From the NCBI GenBank assembly GCA_045614225.1, contig JAZLCO010000009.1, forward strand, positions 1 through 27,367: 27,367 nt of DNA. The letters run 5' to 3'. The notes beneath the pieces are model-generated. The model saw nothing but the letters and a program-made list of their open reading frames with translations. It did not search any database and was not told the DNA's origin. The position numbers and the translations under genes are program-made. Each line of letters opens with the position of its first letter. Within the stretch, counting starts at the first letter, position 1. This document shows, in pieces, positions 6,533 through 15,323 of this stretch. Source of the stretch: UBA9715 sp045614225. GTDB lineage: Bacteria; Actinomycetota; Coriobacteriia; Coriobacteriales; Eggerthellaceae.

Positions 6533-9031
6533 GTGAAACTGGTTGTAACTGAGAAGAACGACGCTGCCGAGAAGATTGCGCAGCTGCTCGGAACGAAATC
6601 CAAGAAAGACAAAGTTTTCAACACACCGGTCTACCGTTTTGAGGTTGACGGCGAAGAGTGGGTCACCATCGGCCTTCGCGGCCACATTCTCGAGCCTGAT
6701 TTCACGCCTCAACTCGTTTACAAGAAGCGTGGGGGATGGCGTGGCGTTACGGCAGATGGCGAAGTCGTCGAAGCAGATGTCCCCTCGAGCCTCCCCAAAC
6801 CTCCATTTAAGAAAAAGAAGCCGTTTTCCGAGGATGGCGTTGATCTTAAGGGCTGGAAGATGGAGGCGTTGCCATATTTGGCTTATGCACCCATCGAGAA
6901 GCTCCCGAAGGAAAAGGACATCATCAGATCGCTCAAGAACCTTGCGAAAAAGGCTGATTCGGTGTGCATCGCAACCGACTTCGACCGTGAAGGCGAGCTC
7001 ATCGGTTCTGATGCCCTTTCGTGCATCAAGCAAGTCAATGAAACGGCGCCGGTATCGCGTGCGCGCTATTCTGCGTTCACAAAAGAAGAGATCACGCATG
7101 CGTTCTCGAACCTGACCGAGTTGGATGAAAACCTTGCGGCTGCTGGTGAGTCGCGTCAGGACATCGACCTTATATGGGGCGCTGCCCTTACTCGTTATTT
7201 GACGCTCGTGAAGTTCGCGGGTTACGGTAATGTTCGAAGCTCCGGTCGCGTGCAAACGCCGACGCTTGCTTTGATCGTTGCGCGCGAACGCGAACGATTG
7301 GCATTCAAACCTGAAGACTACTGGGTTATCCGCGGGTCTTTTGGCGAGGGCAGCGACAAGTTCGAAGCACCTCACGCAACCGCACGGTTCAAGTCCGAAA
7401 AAGCAGCTCAGGCTGCCATGGATGTCATTGAAGGCGCGAAGACTGCTCTTGTTGCAGGTATCGAGAAGAAGAAGCGCACGGTGCGTCCACCTGCGCCATT
7501 CAACACGACGAGCCTCATGGCGGCTGCTGCTGCAGAGGGCATCAGTCCTGCGCGCACGATGCGAATTGCGGAAAGCCTCTATATGGACGGCTATATCTCA
7601 TATCCGCGCGTCGACAACACCGTCTATCCATCATCCCTCAATCTGGCCGAGGTTGTGCGGACGCTTTCCGGCAATCCGGCATACTCAGACTATTGCAACA
7701 AGTTGCTTGCTGGCGGAAAGCTGCATGCGACACGCGGCAACAAAGAGGAGACGGACCATCCGCCGATTTACCCGACAGCTAAAGCAACTCCCGACGATCT
7801 CCCTGCTGCCGAATACAAGCTTTATAACCTTGTTGCGCGTCGATTCCTTGCAACGCTTTCCGATGCCGCAACCGTTGAAGGCACAAAAGTGACTCTCGAA
7901 GTGCCTGGAGAGTCGAATGGCCCGCGTGAGCAGTTCGTTGCGCGTGGCGACGTGACCGTCAAAGCCGGGTTCAGAGCAATCTATCCGTACGGGCTTAAGA
8001 AAGATGAGCAGCTGCCCGCTCTCGAAGAAGGTGCGTTGATAACCTTCAATGGCGCCAAGTGCACCAAGAAGCAAACGGAGCCTCCTGCGCGTTACAGCCA
8101 GGGAAAGCTCATTCAGGAAATGGAGAAGCTCGGGCTCGGTACGAAATCGACACGCCATTCGATCATCGAGCGCCTTTACACGGTCAAGTACATCCAAAAC
8201 GACCCGATTGAGCCTTCGCAGCTCGGCATGGCCGTCATCGATGCGCTCGATCAATATGCTCCTCACATTACCCATCCGGAAATGACGTCCGAGCTGGAAG
8301 ATGGGATGAGCGAAATCGCAGCAGGCACGCGTACGAAAAATGACGTTGTCATGAACTCGCGCAACCTGCTCGCAAAAGAACTCGAAGCATTGCTGCCGAT
8401 GAAGGAAGAGGTGGCGACTGCTCTAGCAGATGCCGTCGCTGCTGACGCATACGTGGGAACCTGCCCGAAATGCGGAAAAGACTTGCAGATTCGCGCGTCC
8501 CAAAAGACGCATGGCATGTTCATCGGCTGTTCGGGTTGGCCCGAGTGCGATGTGACATACCCATTGCCAAAAGGGAAGATCGAGGCTCAGGAGACGAAAT
8601 GCCCAACCTGCGGTATGCCGCAGGTCAAGGTGAGCGCATTCCGCGCGAAACCACGTGTAGTCTGTATTGACCCGAACTGCTCGACGAACAGCGAACCGGA
8701 TGTCGTCGTCGGCATCTGCCCGACATGCACCGATCGTGGAGTCATGGATGCGAAACTCATTGCGCAAAGAAACCCACGCACCCTCAAACGTTTTATTCGA
8801 TGCGAACATTACGACATTTGCGAGACGAGTTACCCGCTCCCGCAATACGGCGAACTGACCCCAACTGAAGACGTGTGCGAGGCATGTGGCGCGCCAATGG
8901 TGATCATCAAGACGGCTCGTGGGCCTTGGAAGCTTTGTCCAAATTTCGAATGTCCCTCAAAGGAAGAAGAGAAAGCAGCAAAGCAAAAGCCGCGTCGTAA
9001 GGGCAAATCGACAAGGAAGAAGAAGCAGTAG
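6533..9031 (+). CDS. topA: DNA topoisomerase I (type IA), archaeal-like N-terminus
   Basis: Type IA topoisomerases relax negative supercoils by passing a strand through a transient single-strand break. In the 832 residues, the Toprim domain opens with VVTEKNDAA (E7) and carries ATDFDREGE at 147-155 (metal-binding acids). The active-site segment YISYPRVDNT (about 354-363) holds the nucleophile, probably Tyr357. Four C-terminal zinc-ribbon units start near residue 644 with CPKCGKD, followed by CPTCGMP, CPTCTDR and CEACGAP. The protein ends in a Lys/Arg-rich tail. The opening TEKNDAAEKIA and the TDFDREGELIG context look more like archaeal TopA than the bacterial VESPAKAKTI type. The start is GTG, supported by AGGAG six bases upstream. 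The gene follows a 301-base intergenic region, so it probably has its own promoter. Confidence 0.9.
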   Translation: MKLVVTEKNDAAEKIAQLLGTKSKKDKVFNTPVYRFEVDGEEWVTIGLRGHILEPDFTPQLVYKKRGGWRGVTADGEVVEADVPSSLPKPPFKKKKPFSEDGVDLKGWKMEALPYLAYAPIEKLPKEKDIIRSLKNLAKKADSVCIATDFDREGELIGSDALSCIKQVNETAPVSRARYSAFTKEEITHAFSNLTELDENLAAAGESRQDIDLIWGAALTRYLTLVKFAGYGNVRSSGRVQTPTLALIVARERERLAFKPEDYWVIRGSFGEGSDKFEAPHATARFKSEKAAQAAMDVIEGAKTALVAGIEKKKRTVRPPAPFNTTSLMAAAAAEGISPARTMRIAESLYMDGYISYPRVDNTVYPSSLNLAEVVRTLSGNPAYSDYCNKLLAGGKLHATRGNKEETDHPPIYPTAKATPDDLPAAEYKLYNLVARRFLATLSDAATVEGTKVTLEVPGESNGPREQFVARGDVTVKAGFRAIYPYGLKKDEQLPALEEGALITFNGAKCTKKQTEPPARYSQGKLIQEMEKLGLGTKSTRHSIIERLYTVKYIQNDPIEPSQLGMAVIDALDQYAPHITHPEMTSELEDGMSEIAAGTRTKNDVVMNSRNLLAKELEALLPMKEEVATALADAVAADAYVGTCPKCGKDLQIRASQKTHGMFIGCSGWPECDVTYPLPKGKIEAQETKCPTCGMPQVKVSAFRAKPRVVCIDPNCSTNSEPDVVVGICPTCTDRGVMDAKLIAQRNPRTLKRFIRCEHYDICETSYPLPQYGELTPTEDVCEACGAPMVIIKTARGPWKLCPNFECPSKEEEKAAKQKPRRKGKSTRKKKQ

Positions 9032-9087
9032 GCTGATTGCTGAACAAACGCCCCAGTTTTTATTGCATTGAGATTGGATAGCCGTCC

Positions 9088-9930
9088 ATGAAAACGATAA
9101 CGAGAGAAATCGTCGAGAAAACAGTTCGCAATGCTTTGCCGGGTCTTGCTTTCGATGTTCCGGGTGATGTTCTTGCAGGGCTAGAAAGAGCCCTCGAGAT
9201 CGAAGAGGACCCCCGTGCTTCAGAAGCACTGCGCCTCTTAGTAGAAAACGCACGCATAGCCAGCGAAGACAGCGTAGCTATTTGCCAAGACACCGGGTCG
9301 GTATGGATTTGCCTCGAAGCTGGACCAGATGTTGCTGTAGCGGGCGATGCGTTGTCGGGCGTGAACGACGCGGTTGCTGTCGTCTACACAGATTGCCGTC
9401 TTCGCAAGTCGCTCGTGCGCGATGCTTTGTTTGATCGAGCGAACACGGGGGACAACACACCCGCATTCTGTGAGGTTTCACTTGTAGATAAACCAGGCGC
9501 TCGCCTTCACATCATGTGCAAGGGCGGCGGTTCTGACAATGCGAGCCGTGTGGTCATGTTGACGCCTTCCGCAGGAAGGGAGGGCGTCGTTGAAGCGGTG
9601 CTTGCTTGCGTACGTGAAAAAGCCGCCAACGCATGTCCGCCGCTTGTTATCGGAGTTGGCATTGGTGCTACTTTCGATACCGTAGGTCATCTTGCAAAAC
9701 GGGCTCTCATGCGACCGCTTGATGTTCATACTGATGATGATCGGATTGCCGATTTCGAGCAAGAACTGCTCGATGCTGTCAATGCGACAGGTATTGGAGC
9801 TGCTGCTTTAGGTGGTAGGACGACCGCGCTTGCCGTTCATGTTGAAACAGCACCGTGCCATATAGCTGCATTGCCCCTCGCTATCAATATGGGTTGTTCG
9901 GCTACGAGGAGGGGTACCTATGAGCTCTAA
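9088..9930 (+). CDS. Class I fumarase/L(+)-tartrate dehydratase, alpha subunit
   Basis: This is the N-terminal half of a two-subunit, 4Fe-4S hydro-lyase, most likely fumarate hydratase (fumarate to malate); L-tartrate dehydratase is the close alternative. It has 280 residues. The likely cluster cysteines are C66 in CQDTGS, C183 in ACPPLVIGVGIG and C270 in NMGCSATRRG. KGGGSDN (about 145-151) is also a family motif. Class I fumarases are oxygen-sensitive, which fits an anaerobe. The beta subunit starts inside the last codons of this gene (11-base overlap), so the two are translationally coupled. The upstream gap to topA is 56 bases with no obvious terminator. The ribosome site is weak (GGAT). 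Confidence 0.9.
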   Translation: MKTITREIVEKTVRNALPGLAFDVPGDVLAGLERALEIEEDPRASEALRLLVENARIASEDSVAICQDTGSVWICLEAGPDVAVAGDALSGVNDAVAVVYTDCRLRKSLVRDALFDRANTGDNTPAFCEVSLVDKPGARLHIMCKGGGSDNASRVVMLTPSAGREGVVEAVLACVREKAANACPPLVIGVGIGATFDTVGHLAKRALMRPLDVHTDDDRIADFEQELLDAVNATGIGAAALGGRTTALAVHVETAPCHIAALPLAINMGCSATRRGTYEL

Positions 9931-10510
9931 AGACATCGTGGCCAACGAGGGTAAGATCGCTTTTGATTCGTTCAAAAAATTGAAATTGCCACTTGATCGC
10001 GATCAGATAAGAACGCTAAAAGTCGGCGATTACTGTCTGCTTACAGGTGCAATGTACACGTTGCGTGATGCAGGACATATGAGATTGCTCGAAGAGCTCG
10101 ATGCGCAAGGTTGCGATACGCTGCCATATTCTCTCGATGGCCAAACAATCTTTTACGCTGGTCCGACGCCGTCTTCCGCAGGGCGGCCTTTCGGCGCGAT
10201 CGGTCCCACCACAGCGTCGCGCATGGACTTTGCAGCACCGCGTTTACACGACGCAGGCATAGCAGCAACTGTGGGAAAGGGAACGCGTTCGCAGGCTGTC
10301 AAGGACGCGTGCGTCCGCAATGGCGCCGTCTATTTCGTGACAGTTGGTGGAGCAGCTGCTTATCTTGCGAAGTGCATCACGTCTGAAGAAGTGCTGGCGT
10401 ATGATGATTTAGGCACCGAGGCGCTCAGGCGCATCGAGGTGGTCGATTTTCCCGTGTTCGTTGGGATTGATGTTCAAGGTTCCGACATCTATGAAACGAG
10501 ACAGCGATGA
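9920..10510 (+). CDS. Class I fumarase/tartrate dehydratase, beta subunit
   Basis: This is the C-terminal half of the split class I hydro-lyase, 196 residues. Family features are TLRDAGHMRLLE (like the RDxAHKRL motif), GPTPSSAGRPFGAIGPTTASRMD, a VGKGTRS loop and GGAAAYLAKCI. The residues from the GPTP segment through GPTT-SRMD contact substrate in related enzymes. The start at 9920 lies inside the alpha gene and is preceded by GGAGGGG, a strong ribosome site. The stop TGA overlaps the start of tmk (ATGA at 10507-10510), so these genes are read from one message. Nothing is truncated. Confidence 0.9.
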   Translation: MSSKDIVANEGKIAFDSFKKLKLPLDRDQIRTLKVGDYCLLTGAMYTLRDAGHMRLLEELDAQGCDTLPYSLDGQTIFYAGPTPSSAGRPFGAIGPTTASRMDFAAPRLHDAGIAATVGKGTRSQAVKDACVRNGAVYFVTVGGAAAYLAKCITSEEVLAYDDLGTEALRRIEVVDFPVFVGIDVQGSDIYETRQR

Positions 10511-11220
10511 CCGCTAACAGAGGCGTGTTCATAACATTCGAAGGCGGCGACGGAGCCGGCAAGTCGACGCATCTCCAGTTCGTTGCGGATGCGTTGAGGA
10601 TGCATGGCGAAGAAGTTGTCTGCTTGCGTGAGCCCGGTGGCACCATCATCGGTGAGCAGTTGCGGGCGACAGTTCTCGACCCTGGCAACTATGTCATGTC
10701 GAGCGAATGCGAGCTGTTGATTTACGAAGCAGCACGTGCCCAATTGGTCAATCAAGTCATTGAGCCAGCGCTCGATCGAGGCGCGACGGTGCTGTGCGAT
10801 CGATTCACCGATTCGACGATTGCCTACCAGGCATATGGGCGAGGCCTCGACATCGAATTCGTGAAGCAGGCGAGCGCCTTTGCCTGCAGAGGGCTTGAGC
10901 CTGACCGCACGATACTCATGCTCACGGGTGGCGATGCCGAATTCGGTCTCGACCGTGCCACGCGCCATAAGCATGCTGACCGGCTGGAAATGGCAGGTAC
11001 CGATTTCCACGAGCGCGTCAACGCGGCTTACATCGAACTTGCGCAACAGAATCCTGAGCGTATCAGGGTAGTTGTATCCGACGATACGAAAGCGGCAACA
11101 GCGCGAAAGGTATTCGCAGAATTGTCCGACTTGTTCGAGTGGATGGCCGATGAGAAGGTTTGCGGAGACGCTTTGTTCGAGCTGCTTGTCATGAAGAGAG
11201 AGACGATGGGACGCGGTTAA
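10507..11220 (+). CDS. tmk: Thymidylate kinase
   Basis: This enzyme phosphorylates dTMP to dTDP with ATP, the step after ThyX (encoded at 1351-2031). Its 237 residues are slightly longer than usual because of a C-terminal extension after the catalytic core. The P-loop FEGGDGAGKST spans residues 11-21, REPGGT contacts the nucleotide, and DRFTDSTIAYQAYGRG is the DR(Y/F)xxSxxAYQ signature. The gene starts in an ATGA overlap with the fumarase beta gene and ends three bases before holB. The tmk-holB-ricT order is a known arrangement in Firmicutes. Confidence 0.95.
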   Translation: MTANRGVFITFEGGDGAGKSTHLQFVADALRMHGEEVVCLREPGGTIIGEQLRATVLDPGNYVMSSECELLIYEAARAQLVNQVIEPALDRGATVLCDRFTDSTIAYQAYGRGLDIEFVKQASAFACRGLEPDRTILMLTGGDAEFGLDRATRHKHADRLEMAGTDFHERVNAAYIELAQQNPERIRVVVSDDTKAATARKVFAELSDLFEWMADEKVCGDALFELLVMKRETMGRG

Positions 11221-11223
11221 ACC

Positions 11224-12354
11224 ATGGCCGATGTGTTCTCACAGATTTTCGGTCAACCGAGAGTACGGGAGTTCTTGCGCGCTTCGGTTGCATCTGACCG
11301 TGTCACGCACGCGTATTTGTTCACGGGCCCAGCAGGCTCGAACAAAACGCAGGCGGCCTACGCTCTCGCTTCTGCACTCATATGCAAGGACAACGGGTGC
11401 GGTGCATGCGACGAGTGCGCGAAGATTGCACGCAGAAAGCACCCCGATGTGCGTTACTATGCGCCCGAAGGCGCGGGGGGTTATCTAGTCGATCAAATCA
11501 GGGAAGTCGTTTCGGACACTTCTCTTGCGCCAATACAGGCAAACCGCAAGGTTTACATTCTCGATCGAGTTGACCTCCTGGGTACTTCTGCAGCGAATGC
11601 GTTTTTGAAAACTCTCGAAGAGCCTCCAGACGATGTCGTGATCATTCTGCTCGGACGGACTCGTGAGAGCGTCTTGCCGACCATCGTATCCCGTTGCTCC
11701 GTAGTGCCGTTCCGCCACATCCCCGCGACGGAAGCTGCAGATATCCTCGCACAACGCACGGGGGCATCATTCGAGCAAGCGCGTATTGCAATCGAGGCAT
11801 GTGGCGGATCCATCACGCGTGGAATCGAGTTCATGAAGTCAAACGAACGGCTCTCATTCAGGCGCCAAGTCCTCGATACTCTCGCGCGTCTTGACACGAG
11901 CGACTCCTGGGATCTTGTTTCAGCGGCGAGCGATCTGGTCGTTGCGGCGAAGGCTCCTTTGGACAGCGTGCGCGCCGCTCATGAAGCAGAATTGGCCGAG
12001 AATGCCGATTTCCTTGCCAAATCTGCAATACGCCAGATTGAAGCGCGCAACAAGCGTGAGCTCACTGCGAGAAGCCTCGAATCGTTTCGACAGATAACTG
12101 CTATAACGGCTTCGTATCTGAGGGATGTACTCGCGGTGTGTGCGCAAGCTCCCGAGCTCGTCATAAATGTCGATATTCGAGACGTAATCGAAGCAACTGC
12201 AGCGAGGACCGATGAAGCGCACGTCGCTCGCGCACTCGAGGCGGTTAACGCATGCGACATGTCAATTTCATATAATGTATCACCTGAAACGTGCTTAGAC
12301 GCGTTGTTGTTCGAGATTGGAGAGGCTCTGTATGGTACGCATAGCCCCCGTTAG
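11224..12354 (+). CDS. holB: DNA polymerase III delta-prime subunit
   Basis: Delta-prime is a clamp-loader subunit that helps place the beta sliding clamp on DNA. The 376-residue protein has the AAA+ fold opening with IFGQPRVREFL. Cysteines at about 54, 59, 62 and 65 form the zinc module seen in clamp-loader ATPases. The SRC motif (VSRCSV, about 165-170) is intact and supplies the arginine finger for the neighbouring subunit. The P-loop reads GPAGSNKT (35-42), with Asn in place of the usual Gly before Lys; delta-prime often does not hydrolyse ATP, so this fits. It begins three bases after tmk and overlaps ricT by 23 bases. Confidence 0.92.
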   Translation: MADVFSQIFGQPRVREFLRASVASDRVTHAYLFTGPAGSNKTQAAYALASALICKDNGCGACDECAKIARRKHPDVRYYAPEGAGGYLVDQIREVVSDTSLAPIQANRKVYILDRVDLLGTSAANAFLKTLEEPPDDVVIILLGRTRESVLPTIVSRCSVVPFRHIPATEAADILAQRTGASFEQARIAIEACGGSITRGIEFMKSNERLSFRRQVLDTLARLDTSDSWDLVSAASDLVVAAKAPLDSVRAAHEAELAENADFLAKSAIRQIEARNKRELTARSLESFRQITAITASYLRDVLAVCAQAPELVINVDIRDVIEATAARTDEAHVARALEAVNACDMSISYNVSPETCLDALLFEIGEALYGTHSPR

Positions 12355-13771
12355 GCTATCTTTCAACCCAAGAACGCTCTGGTTCGATGCCGGAGATCTT
12401 GATTTGCATATCAACGATCGAGTTGTCGTGATGACGGCTCGAGGCGATGAGTTCGGCACGGTTGCGAATTCGCTCTTCGACATGGAACCGGGCGACGAGG
12501 AAAAGCTGAAATCGCCTCTGAAGCCCGTCAAGCGGTTGGCAACTGATGATGACTGCGCGCGCAACGAAGAGCTCCTCGATTTGGGAGTTCAGGCATTGCC
12601 GATCTTCAAGCAAATTGCTGCCGAGACTATTCCTGACATGCATCCTATTGCCGTCGAGTATTTGTTCGGCGGTGACAAGGCAGTGTTTTATTTTGAGGCC
12701 GAAGAGCGCGTCGATTTCCGCGATCTCGTTAAGAAGCTTGCGTCTGAGCTTCATGTGCGTGTTGATATGAAGCAAATCGGCGTACGTGATGAGGCGAGGC
12801 TTGTCGGCGGAATAGGCCATTGCGGTCAAGAGCTGTGCTGCAGGCGCTTGGGTGGAGGTTTTGACCCCGTCTCTATTCGCATGGCGAAAGAGCAGGATCT
12901 CTCATTGAACCCTCAGAAGATTTCTGGTCTCTGCGGTCGGTTGATGTGCTGTCTTCGTTATGAGTACGAAGCATACAAGGACTTCCATGGACGTGCCCCA
13001 AAGAAGAACGCACGAATCCAAACGCCTGACGGTGAAGGAAAAGTCGTTGATATGAACGTCCCGCGTGAAATCATCACGATTCGCGTTGAGGATGAAAAGC
13101 CCGTAAAAGTTCCCCTTGCAGATTTCGACGAGCCAGAAGAAGGTGCCCGTCCTAATGAAGTCGGGGAAGACGCATGGGCCCGAGCGCACGAACCGGCAGT
13201 TCTGGGTGTTGAAAGCGCGTTGAATCTGTTCACGAATGAGCTGTCAGGCGACGACAAGCTTGCCGAGCCCGGAAGCGTGAAGAGGATTCGGGACGATCAA
13301 GATACGCAGAAGCCGTCAAAATCGCGTAGACGCTCAGCTTCTAAGAAGAAATCCGAAGTCGAAGAGGAAACAACCAAAGCGACTCCGAGGAAACCTCGGA
13401 GGCGTCGATCAACGACAGTTTCCTCTGATGGTACAAGCCAGGTTACCGAGACAGCGCAAGATGATCCGAAACACGAGGAAAACGAGCGTCGTTCTACGCG
13501 TTCATCGCGGAGAAGGGGCCGAGGCAAATCAGCTACGAAGCAACAAGGCCAGCAAACGCAACGGGCACGTCAGGAACTGGATGGGAAAGACTCCGGACCG
13601 AAGAAGCAGCAACAGGGCAAGGGGTCGAAAGTTGGAAGGAACTCGTCAGCATTAAGGGCGAACCGTCCAGATGCGGCTGATGCTCAAAGCGCGCAGCAGC
13701 CGAAAGACCGCTCGAACCATCGCAGGCGTCGGCGTTCACACAAGAGCTCGAACGAATCACCAGCGGAATAA
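12332..13771 (+). CDS. ricT: PSP1-domain protein, RicT (YaaT)-like
   Basis: In Bacillus, RicT works with RicA and RicF in an iron-sulphur complex that affects RNase Y processing and development; the role in this organism is unknown. The 479-residue protein has a PSP1 domain in the first 270 residues. Two cysteine groups typical of RicT are CGQELCC (about 164-170) and CGRLMCC (about 201-207). From about residue 300 the protein becomes a low-complexity tail rich in Lys, Arg, Ser and Gln, probably disordered and able to bind RNA or DNA. The start ATG 12332 has GGAGAGG upstream; a TTG at 12317 is less likely. The position after holB matches the Firmicutes order. No ricA or ricF homologue is seen in the window. 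Confidence 0.88.
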   Translation: MVRIAPVRLSFNPRTLWFDAGDLDLHINDRVVVMTARGDEFGTVANSLFDMEPGDEEKLKSPLKPVKRLATDDDCARNEELLDLGVQALPIFKQIAAETIPDMHPIAVEYLFGGDKAVFYFEAEERVDFRDLVKKLASELHVRVDMKQIGVRDEARLVGGIGHCGQELCCRRLGGGFDPVSIRMAKEQDLSLNPQKISGLCGRLMCCLRYEYEAYKDFHGRAPKKNARIQTPDGEGKVVDMNVPREIITIRVEDEKPVKVPLADFDEPEEGARPNEVGEDAWARAHEPAVLGVESALNLFTNELSGDDKLAEPGSVKRIRDDQDTQKPSKSRRRSASKKKSEVEEETTKATPRKPRRRRSTTVSSDGTSQVTETAQDDPKHEENERRSTRSSRRRGRGKSATKQQGQQTQRARQELDGKDSGPKKQQQGKGSKVGRNSSALRANRPDAADAQSAQQPKDRSNHRRRRRSHKSSNESPAE

Positions 13772-13808
13772 CTGCCAATAACGAGTCGATTTGAATCGAG
13801 GTAGGGTT

Positions 13809-15263
13809 TTGAATATCGATTACGCGATTATGACCGATCTGTATCAGATCACCATGGCGCAAGGGTATTTCGACCATGGCATGGGGGATACCCAAGCATG
13901 TTTCCATATGTATTTCCGAAACTATCCGTTCAAGGGTGGGTATGCGGTTGCATGCGGAATGGATCAACTTGCCGAGCTCGTTGAGACATATAGCTTTTCT
14001 GATGAGGACATCACGTACCTCTCGACGCTCGATGCTCCAGGCGGCGGTAAGCTGTTCCACGACAAGTTCCTGAACTACCTTTCCGATTTCAAGCTTTCTG
14101 TTGACATCGACGCCGTTACTGAAGGAACTATCGTATTCCCGAACGAACCGCTCGTTCGCGTTATCGGGCCTATCTTGGAATGCCAACTCATCGAGACTCC
14201 GCTGCTCAATTGCGTAAACTTCGAAACGCTCATCGCCTCAAAGGCGGCGCGTGTTTGTCAGTCTGCTGGCGCTCCTGTTGCCGAGTTCGGCTTGCGTCGT
14301 GCGCAAGGTGCTGCAGGCGGAACTTGGGCAAGTCGAGCAGCTGTGGTCGGAGGCTGCGCTTCGACCTCGAACGTTCTTGCTGGTCGTATGTTCAACATAC
14401 CCGTTTCAGGAACGCATGCGCATTCCTGGGTCATGTCGTTCCCCGATGAGCTCACTGCGTTTCGTGCGTATGCGGAATCGTTCCCGAAGAATTGCGTGTT
14501 GCTCGTCGACACATACGATGTCGAGCAGGGTGTTAAGAATGCAATCACGGTCGGCCTCGAGATGAAGGCGCGTGGCGAGCGTCTATCCGGCATTCGAATC
14601 GATTCAGGCGACCTTACATGGCTCGCAAAGATGGCGCGGAGGATGCTCGATGAAGCTGGTCTAACTGATTGCGGTATCGTGCTTTCGAACGATCTTGATG
14701 AATATACGATACGTTCGATTCGCCAAGAGGGCGTCGAGGCGATGTCGTGGGGCGTTGGCACCAAGCTTGCATGCGCGTATGACCAGCCGACGCTTGGTGG
14801 AGTCTACAAGCTTTCCTGCACGCGTCCCCATGGCGAGGGTGAGTGGATCGACCATATCAAGATCAGCGAATCGATCCAGAAACTCACGACTCCTGGCGTC
14901 CTTGATATCCGTCGCTATTATGACGATACGGGCCGCATTGCGGGCGACATGGTGTTCGATACGAACAAGCCTGTCAACAAGTCTGAAGTCATCGTTGATC
15001 CTTACGACTCCCTTCGTCGCAAAAAGCTTCAAGGCAAGCGCTACGAGACGCTGCTCGTACCATTGGCACGAAACGGAAAATGTGTCCTCGAGCCCGAAAA
15101 CCGTAATGCGATGAAAGCGCAGGCACGCACCAAGGCTGGACTGGAAACATTGGACGAGACGCAGAAGCGCTTGTTGAACCCGCATACGTATCCTGTTGGT
15201 CTTGAACGTGATTTGTTCAATCGTCGTAGCGAACTAGTGTCTACATTAAGGGGCATTGAATAA
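13809..15263 (+). CDS. pncB: Nicotinate phosphoribosyltransferase
   Basis: It converts nicotinate and PRPP to nicotinate mononucleotide in NAD salvage, coupled to ATP hydrolysis. With the chosen start it has 484 residues. TDLYQITMAQGYF at the N-terminus is the family opening. SGTHAHSWVMSF (about 200-211) holds the histidine that becomes phosphorylated, and IRIDSGDLTWLAKMAR is a substrate-binding segment. I chose TTG 13809 because GAGGT lies six bases upstream and the protein then begins at the conserved region. A TTG at 13791 would add six residues without a ribosome site. It lies 37 bases after ricT with no terminator between, so it may belong to the same message. Confidence 0.9.
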   Translation: MNIDYAIMTDLYQITMAQGYFDHGMGDTQACFHMYFRNYPFKGGYAVACGMDQLAELVETYSFSDEDITYLSTLDAPGGGKLFHDKFLNYLSDFKLSVDIDAVTEGTIVFPNEPLVRVIGPILECQLIETPLLNCVNFETLIASKAARVCQSAGAPVAEFGLRRAQGAAGGTWASRAAVVGGCASTSNVLAGRMFNIPVSGTHAHSWVMSFPDELTAFRAYAESFPKNCVLLVDTYDVEQGVKNAITVGLEMKARGERLSGIRIDSGDLTWLAKMARRMLDEAGLTDCGIVLSNDLDEYTIRSIRQEGVEAMSWGVGTKLACAYDQPTLGGVYKLSCTRPHGEGEWIDHIKISESIQKLTTPGVLDIRRYYDDTGRIAGDMVFDTNKPVNKSEVIVDPYDSLRRKKLQGKRYETLLVPLARNGKCVLEPENRNAMKAQARTKAGLETLDETQKRLLNPHTYPVGLERDLFNRRSELVSTLRGIE

Positions 15264-15323
15264 TCGGGCTACTTTCGGTTTCCTAGGGGTATGATTGTCG
15301 AAAGCAATCACGAGGGGGTTTCC

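Noticed and set aside
6515..7375. 286-codon open frame on the minus strand opposite topA
   Set aside because: It is a shadow of the topA frame produced by its codon use; it has no ribosome site or family motif.
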